A DNA stretch of 64,000 bases from Podospora pseudoanserina (Eukaryota > Ascomycota > Sordariomycetes > Sordariales > Podosporaceae). Below, piece by piece: positions 32,802 through 43,976 of this stretch. Numbering within the stretch: position 1 is the stretch's first letter; the number at the start of each line of letters is the position of its first letter. Below the pieces are notes generated by a model. That model was not told where the DNA came from. It worked only from the letters and a program-made list of their open reading frames with translations, and did no database searches. The stretch lies in the NCBI RefSeq assembly GCF_035222485.1, contig NW_026946671.1:1860001-1924000 (forward strand), written 5' to 3'. Made by a program: the position numbers and the translations under genes.

Positions 32802-34688
32802 CTAGTAGTTGTACACTGGTCCCGGCGGAGCGAAACCGGTCAGCTTTTCCCCGTTCAAAGGCTGGAACTTCTTCTCCTTGTACCACGTGTGCGCATTCTC
32901 AGCCAGACTCTTGACCTCGTTCATGTCAAACTGCGGCGCCGGCAGGAGCTGGAACACACCCTCCGAATAATCGGGTGAGATGTTGTACAGCTGGGCGAGA
33001 TATTTCTTCTGTTCCAGGTGTCAGCTACAAACTATTTCGTCCTCACTGATCTGAAGCATACCTGAATCTCTGGGTACTTGACAATGCCCAAGTACTTGGC
33101 CGTATTCTGAATCGTGTTCTCCCGCTGCTGGGGCGTCATTACCCTCGCCCAAAGCTGTGTTGCCTGCGTATAGTCATTCTTCTTTCCCTCATGCCAGTAA
33201 TGGCTCTTCCGGCTCATGATGTTGTCGCTGACAGCATACGGCGCCTCGGCTGCGTCGGGCCTGAACTTGTGAGCAAAGCTGTTGGGGGCATACTGCTTGT
33301 TACCGGCATGGTTGGCATCCGACCTCATGGGGCCGTCAAAGTTGAGCGAGGCGTAGCTCTTGGCCATGAAGGGGCAGTTGACGGGGATCTGGTGGAGGTT
33401 GACACCGATGCGGTGATATTGGGCGTCTCTGTAGAAGAACATGCGGAACTGGAGAAGCGGGTCGGGCGAATCCTCAATGCCGGGAACCATGCTGCCGGGG
33501 GAGAAGGCGGCCTGCTCGACGTCGCGGGTGAAGTTCTCGGGATTTTTGTTGAGGACGAGGCGGCCAAACTCCTTGAGTGGGAACTGGTCTCTGGGCCAGA
33601 CCTTGGTCACGTCAAAGGGGTCAAAGCCGAGAAGGTCGGGGTCGGCCTGCTCGGGCTGCATCACCTGGACGTAGGCAGTCCACTCAATCTCCTCGCCGGC
33701 CTCAATGGTGTCCCAGAGGTCACGCTTGGAATAATCTGGATCACGGCCGCACATAGCAACAGCCTCGGAATCGGTAAACTGCTTCTGGCCGTGTTTGGCG
33801 AGGAAGGTGTACTTGATGTACACGAACTTACCCTCCTTGTTGACCCACTTGAACGTGTGGCAGCCGTAGCCATGGTTGTATCGCCAGCCAACAGGAGTGC
33901 CGTGGTCTGAGAAGAACATGAGGCCGGCATGATTGGCCTCGGGTGTGTTGGCCAACAGATCAAAGAGAGCATCATAGTCGAGGAGGAAGTTGCGGGGGTT
34001 GCGGGACTGAGAGCGGATGACATCGGGGCCTTGAATGGGATCGCGGCAGAAGAAGACGGGGAAATTGAGGCCCACGATGTCGTAGTTGCCTTCGGTGGTG
34101 TAGAACTTGATGGCAAAGCCACGGGGGTTGCGGCCTTCGTCGGGAAACTCACGGCCAAAGGTGACGGTCGAGAAGCGGGTGAAGACGGGGGTCTTTTCAC
34201 CCACGCTGGAGAGGAAGTCGGCTTTCTGGGGTAAGGTCAGCACCTCTTCTGCTCGCAAAAGTTTCAACCTGAGAGATACCTACGGTGAGGTCAGTCACAT
34301 CCTTGGTACACTCAAAGTAACCAAAGGCACCAGAGCCGCATGGGTGAACCATACGCTCGAGGGGCTTGGACCGGTTAAAGTGCTGCTGCTTCTGGAAGAG
34401 AAACACATCGCTGGCTACGGGAATACCACCGATGGTCTTGCTGTGGACGGGGTCCGGGAATGGGATGGCTTCATTGTTGGTGAAGTAAAGGGCATCGTCT
34501 TCTCTCTTTCCGCCAGCTGAGGCACCGGACACCTTTGCGATGATGTCGGCGGGGCCCTCGTTGGCGCTCTGCATATGGGTCATACGAGGGTTGCGGCGCT
34601 CACCCACCAACTCGGCGGCAATGCCAGCAGCAGTCGCCTTGAGAGGGTGCTGGCGCGGGTCCATCTGGTTGGAGTTGAGGCCCGACAT
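32802..34688 (-). CDS. haem catalase, small-subunit type
   Basis: Decomposes hydrogen peroxide. Exons 34688-34284, 34225-33062 and 33008-32802 join in phase 0 to 591 aa; introns are 58 and 53 bp. The distal His is in ERMVHPCGSGAFGYFE; FSTVTFGREFPDEGRNPRGF and FAIKFYTTEGNYDIVGLNFP follow; the proximal haem Tyr is in RMFFYRDAQYHRIGVNLHQI. The C-terminus has no peroxisomal SKL signal and the N-terminus no secretion signal, so a cytosolic enzyme is likely. The usual Ala/Lys in the distal motif is replaced by Pro-Cys, seen in a subgroup of fungal catalases. About 591 residues is slightly longer than the ~500 core. Confidence 0.94.
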
Positions 34689-35611
34689 GGTGATTCTTGG
34701 CTGTGATGGTCTTCAGATTCGAAACAATCCGTAAAGGTTCTCGGGATGAAGTAACAGGAGAGCTGGGATAGGCAGCGGTCCTCGACCCAGATGCCCCTTC
34801 AACCCCTTTATATCACGGGCACCACCATCTTGGCATCTTCTTCATCACGACCATAAAACCCCACATGTCGATCAAAGACAATGACTTCCTGTACAACAGA
34901 CACTTCCCCGCATGAGGAAGTCGAGTCAATGAATCATCATGTTAGAGAAGGGTAGGAGGAAGCTTGCCCACAGGCTCGGCAAGCCGAAGCTGTCCAGGAA
35001 CAAAGGCTCCGGCTAGACACAAGGTGGTTGACTGGGGCCTGGAGCTATTGATGTTTGCGAATCTCGATACCATTGTCCAATAGGCAAGGGGCTGTTTTGT
35101 TGCTGCAGGAGGCTGTCTGTAATGATGACATCATCGATTGAACCTGTCGTTTTTTGACTGAAACAACCAACGAACCACAGTCCTCGGCGGTCAGTGCGAG
35201 GTGATTTGTGCTTCAGATTCTTATCACGGTCGCAAAAGGTTCATTGTCTCACAGGTTGATTTTGTGATGTTGAAGCTCGGTCTGAATGGCGCTGCTTTGC
35301 GGGGACATGAGTTGAGTCGAGTGGAGGACCAGTTGACTTATCGGTTGTGCTTATCAGCCCAAGTCCGGTAGAAGTGTCTGGTATCTCAACTTGGGGAATC
35401 TTGGGACGATGGAAAAGTTGAGATGGCTATATGTGAAGGTCCCAGCTCCTGGGATGGCTCTGTTCACTCTCACGTCTTCCTGACGTGAGTTCCTGTCCCA
35501 CCTGGCACTACCAAATCTCTACAAATATTGACCTACGATCCTTGGCGCAAAAGTTGTTTTTCCTCTTTTTGATATTCTTAAGCCGATCGAACCCTTGCCC
35601 ATTCCTCCACA
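34689..35611. other. divergent promoter between catalase and the hemerythrin-like gene
   Basis: About 920 bp with no coding signal. Two peroxide- or oxygen-related genes share this region, so joint regulation is conceivable, but no specific site could be identified. Confidence 0.45.
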
Positions 35612-36398
35612 ATGCTTGCAAGTCGCTTCCTGACCAAAAGACTCATCCCACGGCCAGGGTTTTCACCAGCTTCGGTCATCTCGGCCCGTGTCAGGCCCAT
35701 TCAGACGCAGAACGCCCTGGGTGTTGCTTGTATGGCCACAATCACCCAGGCTATTACCGACGACCACCGCCATATCCAGGATTGCTACAACGAAGTGGTC
35801 AACTCGAGTGACCCGGACCACCAGCAGCGTTGGGGCAATCAGTTCACGTGGGAACTCGCTCGTCACTCGGTGGGAGAGGAGCTGATTCTGTACCCTGCTT
35901 TCGAGTGGCACATGGGCACCGTGGGAAGCCAGATTGCCGAGACGGACAGAAAGGATCATCACCAGGTTCAGCTCCATCTCCGGGCGTGGCAGAGCTGCTA
36001 CTAACTCCATGAAGGTCAAGAAAATGCTCAAGGACTTTCAGAGCATGAGCTCTAGCGACCCCGATTATATACCAAGGATCAAGGAGCTTTGGTGCAAGCT
36101 CGAGGACCACATCAAGGACGAAGAAGGCTATGACCTGCCTGCTCTCGAAGAGAAACTGACACCTGAGCATTCCGAGTCCATGGCGAAAAGCTTTGGACGA
36201 ACCAAGCACTTTGTTCCCAGCCGCAGTCACCCCTTGGCTGGAGAGCATCCCCCGTTTGAATCGGTCGTGGGTTTGCTCACAGCCCCGATTGACCGCCTTA
36301 CCGACTTGTTCCGCAAATTTCCGGAGAAGGGGGAGGAGGCAAAGCCGAGCGGGCCAAGGATTGATATACCGCCAGGAAGCAATGTGATTCACGACTGA
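35612..36398 (+). CDS. hemerythrin-like HHE-domain protein, probably mitochondrial
   Basis: Exons 35612-35965 and 36015-36398 join in phase 0 to 245 aa. The 49-bp intron has an unusual GTTCAG donor but a perfect CTACTAAC branch site 11 bases before its end. The basic N-terminus (MLASRFLTKRLIPRPGF) looks like a mitochondrial targeting sequence. The HHE helices show ITDDHRHIQDCYNEV, WELARHSVGEELILYPAFE, DRKDHHQVKKML and KLEDHIKDEEGYDLPALE, which together give the His/Asp/Glu set for a di-iron site. Such proteins bind oxygen, NO or iron; the role in fungi is unknown. Upstream lies the divergent catalase. Confidence 0.88.
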
Positions 36399-37017
36399 GG
36401 GCTAAGGCACCTTGAAAGGGTTGCTTGTTTCCTACGCTGTTAATCTCGACGTGGCTAGACTGACCATGCCCGGATTGCTGGAACCGGGGGGTGAAAAGTG
36501 CTTGGAACTTGTACATATCTCGACAAGAGAAAACAAAAATTCTTCTCCCATTGAAGGAATTGCTATCATGCCGCGCTTTTCCAAAAACGGTACCTAATCC
36601 ATAATATCTATGGTCATCCCTAACATCTCCAAGGACTGTCGGGGCTTGGAGGTCCAAGACAGAAACCGAATCCGTGTGCCTCCCTACGGTCTCGCTCGCC
36701 TACCTTGGTATGATGGCTCCAGCTCGTTGACCCTCCTTCGACATTGTATATACCCTAGGTAAGCATTTACACCCCATGACCGATCCGTGATAACACCTGG
36801 CTGTAATGAGACAAGGCACCAATTAGCACATGTAAATAAACAATTTTAAGTCCTCTCATAAACAATAACTCCGTAACACGGTGCCTCCATCTAGGGGTAC
36901 CTTATCTAACTGTCGCAAAGCCATCCGCACTTCGCCATTTCCTCGCCGTATTTCATCCACATCATCCCGTCAGATTCCCGTGAGATTTGGAGAAACGCCC
37001 TCATAAATCCCTTGATG
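36399..37017. other. intergenic region
   Basis: 619 bp between convergent genes; no coding signal. CTAGGTA-type palindromic motifs occur near 36756. Confidence 0.45.
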
Positions 37018-37612
37018 TTAGGTATCGAACCGCTCCTCTCTCCCTCTCCCTCTCCCTCTCCCCTCTCCCCTCCCCTCTCCCTTCCATCTTAATTCTTGAA
37101 TACCTTTGATGACCAGCCCCCGGTAATTGGAGGCGGCGCGGCCGCGGGCTTCAGACTCGAATCTAGAGGGAACAGATATGTTAGTTATGTCCATGCTGGA
37201 ACACGAAAGTAAAGGCATAGTCAACCTACAAATTTCCCTGCCGGGGTTCGGCTTGAGGTGGCTTGGGTGATCCGCCAGTACCTTCTGTGAGCAGTTGCCC
37301 ACAAGCCAGTACTCGGCGGCCACCGGCCGCTTCAGTTTCCGCAGCTGTTGTGGGTTCCGCTGCGTTCGGGTCGTCAAGTTGCAGGCAGTGTGACGTCCCG
37401 GCCCTGGTCGTCTTGATAGTAGTCTGAGCTTTTCGCGGTGCTTGATTGCTTGCTGCCGGATCTCCAGCACCCTGCTTCTGGGAAGTGATACCAGGACCGC
37501 TGATAGAGATCCCCTCCACATATAGGCCGATCTCCGGGTCGGGGTCCCCCTTGCCTGGCCGACTTTGCCCGGTCTTCTTCTGCCCGCACTGTGGTTGAAT
37601 GCTGATGGGCAT
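37018..37612 (-). CDS. possible small basic protein, unknown
   Basis: Tentative two-exon model: 37612-37230 and 37162-37018, intron 67 bp (GTAGGT...CTAG), 175 aa. The start ATG has a favourable CACAATG context and follows a probable 5' UTR intron (37698-37634) and a CT-rich leader. The protein is Gly/Pro/Gln-rich (ISISGPGITSQKQGAGDP), then reads FESEARGRAASNYRGLVIKG, and ends in an Arg/Gly/Glu run encoded by a (CTCCCT)n microsatellite at 37037-37080. No family is recognised. A rival frame reads 238 codons across the region but is Arg/Ser/Cys-rich and lacks an ATG start. It could also be non-coding. Confidence 0.35.
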
Positions 37613-38280
37613 TGTGACAGCTGGGCTCCTGGGCTGTTGGACTTGTCGTCAGTCAGTAACCAGATGACAACTGCTTCGCATACAGAGATCAGACCTACCT
37701 TTGAAGCTCGAGATTGAATATAAATCGACGTCAACGATGGACGTGATATTGGTGGGAGTGAAGCGGATGTCTAGCGACTTAAGAGCGTGCCCGAAGACTC
37801 CAAACTTGTCAACTTGTTGCTGATTGTGGGTTCAAGGTTTGCTGATCGTAGGTCAGGAAGGATTGGGGCAAGACTGAAAATAACTGTCGACGCTTGGGGT
37901 TCGAGTCGAAAGTAACTCAAATAGTCAAGATGTGAGCTTGGTAAGTGCAACGAAACTCTAGAAGAGAGACCTGAGTTGCTGATGCTTGCGAGAGACAGTG
38001 AGAGGGAGAGAGTTCAGAGTGGTCTGTGGTGGTTTAAATAACTTAAAATTGGCAGACTCTTCTCGCTGACGATGCTCCCACTGTGGGGCACCCACTTGAT
38101 CTGTTCACTCATTGTGAGTTTTCAGGTGAGTAATAGTAGCAGAGCAACCAGATGTGGGTTTAGAAGAGCACCTTGTTTGTCACAAGGGGGCTGGAGAGAG
38201 ATGAGTGGAAGTGAATAGTGCGTCGCTGCCAAATTTTGCTCTGGCAGAAGCAACCACACAAACTCAATCTCTCCCAGTGA
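37613..38280. other. intergenic region, leader of the 37.0-37.6 kb gene
   Basis: About 670 bp. On the minus strand it holds a TATTTAAA box (near 38035), a CT-rich leader and the putative 5' UTR intron at 37634-37698. Confidence 0.4.
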
Positions 38281-38289
38281 CACCGCTTC

Positions 38290-39836
38290 ATTTGAAGATG
38301 CCGAAGCTCAGGCTCCCCTCCTCTGGAGAATGAGAAATACTACGAGGCTGAACATCGTGGCGGTGTCGAAGATCCCAACGATTACTATCCCAGCGGCTTC
38401 CATCCCGTCCTTCTGGGTGATTTTCTGGGCAAGAGCAATCGATGACGGGCCATCAACAAACAAGGAGCGGCGAACACGGCACTGTTTGGCTTTGCAGAGA
38501 CAGGGCCCCGGCCAAATGAAGGGCAGTCAAAATCTTTTCTGCGAAGGTCTCGCATCCGACAGCCGACATCGACCCCCACGAGCTGCCAGATCACCGAACC
38601 ACTGCAATGGCAGACATGGTCATCTCTAAGAACCTTGCCAAATGGTACCAGCCAGACGACCCAGCCCTTAGAAAACATCACATCGGCATCCCACTTGAGT
38701 ACTTCCGGATCAATGGTCCGAATGGCAAGCATCTCTGCCACGTTTCGCATCTTTATGGTCCCGCCATTCAACACGTCCACGACCTGTACTCGCCCTGTCA
38801 GTCCTTGCTGAAAGCCATCGCCTATCAGATCGTTGATTCCATGGCCTTTCTTCATCAGCACGGCATCTATCATGGCGACTTTCGACTCGCAAACGTCATG
38901 TTTTGCTTGCTTCCTGGAGTCGACAAACGGCCAGAGGAGAAGATGATCAAGCTCTAGGGCAAACCGAAAATAGTCCGAGTCCACGCAGTTGACGAGGAGG
39001 GGGAACGGGACTTTGAAATCGAACCGAACGTCCCTCCTTATCTCATCCAAACGGCCAACTTCGACCTTTCTTCCGGCGCCTGTTCTTACAATATCGCGGT
39101 TATTGACTTTGGCATGGCCTACTTCCTCGACAATCCACCCACCATCTGCGTCATCCCATTCGAGCTGTCCTACCCCGAAGGGATTTTTACCAACGGGCGA
39201 TTAGGTTGGCCGGCAGACATTTGGTCACTCGCCTGCACTATTCTTTGGACTGTGGCGGGAAGTTACCCATTCGGCGATGAAGACTCGGAGTCCACACCAT
39301 GGCTTGTCGTGGAGGACGTGGAAAGGCTTATGGGACCAATGCCACTGCGCTATCGTCCCCTGCTCACCAGCTGTGTTAGCGTCGGCAGAGAACTGAGTGA
39401 GCGACAGATGAATGACCCGTCCAAATACGCGACTTTCAATCGTCGGGAATCTCACGCCTCCACATACCATGGCGATCCTGACGTGATGAGAAACAGAATT
39501 TGTGTCAAACATGTGCTTCCCTAGACATCGGAGGAGTAAGAGGAGCTCGCCAAACAGGACGAGATCTGGAGGAAAACAGGACGTCTTCCCAAGTACATCA
39601 AGGCAGCAGGGACTGGAGGTGAAACGATCTGGCGCCCAAGCCTACTAAATGATCGCGAGGATGGCGAGGCTCTGTCGGACCTGTTGCTATCCATCTTCAA
39701 ATGGGAACCAACTGAGCGTGCGACTACCAAAACCCTGCTGGCACATCCCTGGTTTAAGGACCACCGCTCTCGTGGTTCTGACAGCAGTCAGCATCCCGGC
39801 AAGGATGGAACTATCTGGCTAGGGGAAAAGTGTTGA
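38290..39836 (+). pseudogene. decayed SRPK-like protein kinase
   Basis: The N-terminus reads EKYYEAEHRGGVEDPNDYYP and GFHPVLLGDFLGKSNR, as in fungal SR-protein kinases (YYPV..G..). The rest of the kinase is open mainly in one frame: GEHGTVWLCRDRAP, RAVKIFSA, IPLEYFRINGPNGKHLCHV, HQHGIYHGDFRLANVMF (catalytic loop), NIAVIDFGMAYFL (DFG), LGWPADIWSLACTILW, FKWEPTERATTKTLLAHPWF. It is interrupted by TGA at 38443, a frame change before about 38470, then TGA 38517, TAG 38955, TAG 39522 and TAA 39537. No introns remove these. The host gene is inactive; remaining stretches are still highly readable, so decay looks recent. Confidence 0.85.
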
Positions 39837-40669
39837 TGTGGATCTTGTGTGGTTTGCTTGTTGGGGTGGTATCCTTTCGACTTCGCAAGAGAGTTTTGGG
39901 CAACTAGAAAAGGGGGGGGATGAAGAGTGGGATAGGGCATTATTTGTCATTGTGTTATCAGGAGCCACAAATCTGAAAGGGGAGTTCTTGGAGTTTGTAT
40001 TGCTAGGCATGAGGGGGAGATAATCGGTGGAGCAGGTGTCAAGGAATAACCAGATGCTGAACGCCTAAAAAATCCAGGAAACAACTAGATTTCCACAAGA
40101 CCGAGATAGCATGAAGGTGGCCAATAGACCTTACATGTGAAAATCCCGTTGGTCCGCTCCGTCGATTTCATGTTTCCCTTGTTTGGGAGGGGTTCTGACA
40201 GATGCCATTTCAGGGCAGCAAAAACCGACTGCCGGACCTCCGGGGTGGGCAGCCAACAACAGCCATTGGTTGACCTCCTGTGCCGCCAAGATGGGAGAGG
40301 CATGGATAGCTACCGAAACTGGCAACCACACGGGTCAGGTGCCGGCCGATGATGTTTTCTGGATGGGGGCTTAAGACGGGGACCGGAAAACTGCATCGTG
40401 GGTGACGTTGGAGTGTCTCAGAGGGTAATGATTCGGGGCGATCAACGGCCCTCCGTTCTGCTTCCTGTCTTTTGCTATGACGGGATTCTTTCGACGGACC
40501 TCAACATGTAGCAGACAGGCGGATAACAGGGAAATGCGATGTGAAGATTGGGGGCTGAAGAAGAGTGAGAATGTCCTAGCTACCTATTTATGGCGATGAA
40601 CATTCCAGCCAACTGCCGTCCTGAGTTACATATAACTCATTCAAATGAAGACAAGAACCGCAAGCCAAA
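39837..40669. other. intergenic region
   Basis: About 830 bp between the kinase relic and the next secreted protein. A 63-codon frame at 40183-40374 has fairly protein-like composition (WIATETGNHTGQVPADD) but no supporting evidence. Confidence 0.45.
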
Positions 40670-41210
40670 ATGCATCTCACCATTTTTACACCTCTTCTGG
40701 CCTCTATCGTATTTTCCTGGGCACTAGCTGAAGACTTCAGCGGGCCTGGCCAAATTCGCACCCTCGATGTCCGCGAAAACAATCAAGATCTTGGCTGTTT
40801 GACCTCAAAAGGAAAATGGACCACGGTTGAGTCGCTCTGTGGCGAGTTCAACGCTCAGCGCGTGGGAAGTAACGATGAATTCCGTCTCTCATCAACGGGG
40901 GGAGGTAGCTGCGGCATTGATGGGGTCACATTCAAGTGTGGAATCCAGAGTGGGATCTTTGGCGTACGTGACCGCTGCCTCTTGGTGGCTGGCGACCTGG
41001 AAGGAGCAAGAAAGCTAACAATATAACCAACAGACATGGGGTACTGAAGGGCCGGTTAGTGGAAGAGAAGTCGTGCGGTATGGGGCCTATGGACTGATGG
41101 AAGGGTCCGAGAACAGCCCGCCCGATGCGAAAGATGAGGCAGTCGAAATTCACTTTTCGACAGGAAATGAGGGAGGAAAAGCGGTGTGGCTAGGCTGGAA
41201 GGCACTCTGA
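40670..41210 (+). CDS. small secreted cysteine-containing protein
   Basis: Exons 40670-40963 and 41034-41210 join in phase 0 to 156 aa across a 70-bp intron (GTACGT...ACAG). Signal peptide MHLTIFTPLLASIVFSWALA. The mature part has four Cys: LGCLTSKGKWTTVESLCGEF and GGGSCGIDGVTFKCGIQ, followed by a Cys-free acidic half (TWGTEGPVSGREVVRYG, EIHFSTGNEGGKAVWLGW). This is a typical small secreted protein or effector-like layout; no family name is recognised. Confidence 0.82.
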
Positions 41211-41319
41211 AGAGGTTGTGTGGTGTTGTTGAGTGTAATTAGAGATAGACCACGTTCAGTCCGGACGAACGCAATCGCTACCCCATGTCAAAAAGGCTCG
41301 TGACAGGACCACTGACTGA

Positions 41320-41835
41320 CTATTCGCCCTTGAACGCCTTTTCCAATCCCTCAATATCGAGCTTCTTCATCCCCATCATAGCCACTGATGCTCGTCCAGC
41401 TGCCGCCACATCCTCGCTGACTAGCATCTCCTTGAGCCTCTTGGGCACAACCTGCCACGACACGCCAAACTTGTCAGCCAGCCACCCGCACTCTTGCTTT
41501 GTGACATCTCCCCCCTCGCTCAGCTTCCCCCAGTAATAGTCGACTTCTTTCTGATCGGCACAGTCAATCATGAGGGACACGGCGTGATTGAAGGTGACGT
41601 GAGGCCCGCCATTCAGACCTGAGAAGCGGTGACCGTCAAGGTCAAACTCGACAAAGAGGATGGAACCGGGTTCCTGTCCATGAACTTCCTGGCCGGCCTT
41701 TGAATAGCGCTGGCTGCGCAGGATCTTGGAGTTGGGAAACACGGACGTGTAGAATTTGGCTGCTTCTTCAGCTTGAGTATCGAACCAGAGGACAGTGGTG
41801 AGGGTAAGGTTGCCAGCGTGAGTGGTGAGCGACAT
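41320..41835 (-). CDS. PhnB-like protein of the glyoxalase/dioxygenase fold
   Basis: 171 aa, single exon, start at 41835 (MSLTTHAGNLTLTTVLWFD). The longer frame starting at 41904 would add a non-conserved leader. Landmarks of the PhnB / 3-demethylubiquinone methyltransferase-like family: AAKFYTSVFPNSKI, SILFVEFDLDGHRFSGLNGG, HVTFNHAVSLMIDCADQ, EVDYYWGKLSEGG, CGWLADKFGVSWQVVP and a final AMMGMKKLDIEGLEKAF. The family shares the vicinal-oxygen-chelate fold, but most members have no known enzyme activity. Confidence 0.92.
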   Translation of the reverse strand: MSLTTHAGNLTLTTVLWFDTQAEEAAKFYTSVFPNSKILRSQRYSKAGQEVHGQEPGSILFVEFDLDGHRFSGLNGGPHVTFNHAVSLMIDCADQKEVDYYWGKLSEGGDVTKQECGWLADKFGVSWQVVPKRLKEMLVSEDVAAAGRASVAMMGMKKLDIEGLEKAFKGE

Positions 41836-42532
41836 TCTGCAGACAAGTAACGAGGTATGGAAGAGATGGAGAGGCTTGTTGAACGGCAAACAATAAGATG
41901 GCACATATTAAACATCATGGACAAAGAAGCCGGAGCGACTTCCTCCCGTCTTTGTGGCTTGCGATTACCCCTCCAAGTCCTCAGGCAGCAACGCCAACAA
42001 GGGCATGGTGGCGCCTCCAATGACGCGCTCCCGACAAGCGACTCGTGAAACAGATCCATCTGGACGTGACGCGTAGTCACCTGATGTCGTCACCCATCAC
42101 AGTTTTGTGCGGTTCGTGGGGGTCGGCATTTGTAGGGTTAGGGTCCTGCTAGACATCCCTGAGGCAGACATGATGACAACACCATTTCTTAAAGACGGGC
42201 AGGTTCAAAATGTCGACATATTAAGTAAGGGGCTATTTGCTTTAAGTTCCTTCTTTCATCTCTCAGGTCTTTTCTTTCTCGGTGTCCGCCGACTATTATT
42301 ACCAGCCGCGTTGGGTGACATCTCGAATCCTACAAACCAACCATCCGCCCTATTAAACAAGCGATGATACCCTGCTATATAGATACTGAGTTCGTATTCT
42401 GGAGCTTCGCCACACCTCGTCGCATGAGCGTACAACTCAACTTAATGCCAATTGCTCGCCCAGACAGTTGCAGTCCATATCCATTCCATCAATGTCGCTT
42501 TACAACAAACTTCATCACATACACGCGCCGCC
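41836..42532. other. divergent promoter region
   Basis: 697 bp; no supported gene. A single GTAGGGTTAGGGT motif lies near 42131. Confidence 0.45.
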
Positions 42533-43333
42533 ATGACAGAGCCATCACCAGCAACGGTCGAGACACCCCCCGAAACAGCACCATCGGCGGCGGTCGCGAA
42601 AACAGACGTTTTCACCGAACCGCGCACCTCTGCACAGATCAGAAAAGAAAACAGAGCCACAAATCCGGATCGCGCTCCCTATCACCGCATCTGGAGTCTC
42701 TTTTCCCGAGGAATATTGTTGGTCCTCGAGCTCGCAGCCATAGGGTACACCGCCTACGCACATAAGCTTGTCAATCGACCCGACTCACCTTTCGAGGGCG
42801 GCGTGAAGGACTTTGGTACAAGTTTTGCAGCTGTAGGTGGCGACCTTGAGGAGATGATAAGGTCTCAATGCTAACGCGTCAGGCAAAACAAGTTTGCAGT
42901 TGGTGTCGCCGTCAACCTCTCATGTGTCATTGCTTGTTTCATCGATAGATACGACGCCAGCGGGGCTGGGATTGCTGGCTTTTTGGACTTGATACCCGGC
43001 ATTCTTGGTATCGTTGCCTTCTTCAGTGTCGCATTAGCAGGATATGGTTACGGAGGAAGTGATTATTACGACAGAGTGGGCTACAAGGCAGAGAGAACGG
43101 CTGTTGCGCAGCTGTCTCTGGCTGTTGGGTATGATTCCTTGTCGATTCTTTTTGATGCAATCACTGACAAGCAACATAGCATTCTGCACATTCTGTCTTG
43201 CTTTGGGGCCTGTGTTGGGTGCTGCATTGTTTGTACTCGGCCAAAAAGCACAACAGTAAAGTCTCGCCCTCAAGGTGACAAGGAAGTTTCATCAAAGGGA
43301 GGGGAGCCCAAGATTGCAGCTGCTGGTGTTTGA
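42533..43333 (+). CDS. four-helix membrane protein of unknown function
   Basis: Likely exons 42533-42832, 42893-43128 and 43180-43333, 229 aa. The N-terminal 50 residues are Pro/Thr/Ala-rich and cytosolic-looking. Membrane segments: GILLVLELAAIGYTAYA, FAVGVAVNLSCVIACFI, IPGILGIVAFFSVALAGYGY and a weaker last one around LHILSCFGACVGCCIV. The second acceptor (ACAAG at 42892) was chosen because it is the one that keeps the membrane segments in frame. The 51-bp second intron is a multiple of three and could be retained. A different frame at the end (FCLALGPVLGAALFVLG) looks like a better fourth helix, but no splice pair reaches it, so the C-terminus is uncertain. MARVEL-like topology is a guess. 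Confidence 0.62.
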
Positions 43334-43496
43334 TCATGTGCCAGATGATGCTCTTGACAAGCAGTTATACATGATATAAGCACAAATATAGCACAAAAGT
43401 TTGGATATGAGGGGAGGTTCAACATTTCTTGATTTACATAATACTTTTTGACTCACCTAGGTACCTACACACCATCTCAGCACAGATGTGTGCCCA

Positions 43497-43976
43497 CTAC
43501 CTCAAGTTTTCCATGCCTTTAAGCAGCGCCGCCCTGAGCGGCTCCAGTCTATTACCCTCCACCCAGGAATCGCTGCCTCTCCAGATGCTCTGCAATTTAC
43601 ATAGGATGACATGCGCCTCTTTCAAGATGAACTCATCATTCAAGAGCTCTTGGGCGCTCTGGAAAGCACAAGCCCCAGCAGCATTTTGCACAACTCTAAT
43701 CACGAAGATGGCAGCGTAATCTGCTGGATTTAGGGGCCGGCCCAAGTCAGTCCAAGAGAAACCCACACCTCCATTGCTAAGCGCCAGGTTAATCCTAAGC
43801 TGAATGTCAGGGAAATGCGGGTCAAGTAGGTTGGGGGCTTGGTGAGCGAGAAGCTCGGAGGCGTAGTCAGCAAAGCAGGAGACGGCAAGGGCTGCTGCGG
43901 CTGGATTGGGGATGTTGAGCTCGCTCATCAAGAGCTGCCAGTAAGCCGGGACTTTGGTGTTAGGGTAAGGAGACAT
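43497..43976 (-). CDS. orphan protein, 159 aa
   Basis: Single open frame with balanced composition: MSPYPNTKVPAYWQLLMSEL, AAAALAVSCFADYASELLA, LRINLALSNGGVGFSWTDLG and DYAAIFVIRVVQNAAGACAF. No signal peptide, membrane segment or recognised domain; predicted mostly helical. It may be species-restricted. Confidence 0.6.
   Translation of the reverse strand: MSPYPNTKVPAYWQLLMSELNIPNPAAAALAVSCFADYASELLAHQAPNLLDPHFPDIQLRINLALSNGGVGFSWTDLGRPLNPADYAAIFVIRVVQNAAGACAFQSAQELLNDEFILKEAHVILCKLQSIWRGSDSWVEGNRLEPLRAALLKGMENLR

Noticed and set aside
37018-37734. 238-codon frame without ATG
   Set aside because: Reads through likely introns and has Arg/Ser/Cys-rich composition; the spliced two-exon model in another frame is more protein-like, though still weak.
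38330-38629. 99-codon frame MRNTTRLNIVAVSK...
   Set aside because: Out-of-frame shadow of the decayed SRPK-like kinase, whose conserved motifs read in other frames.
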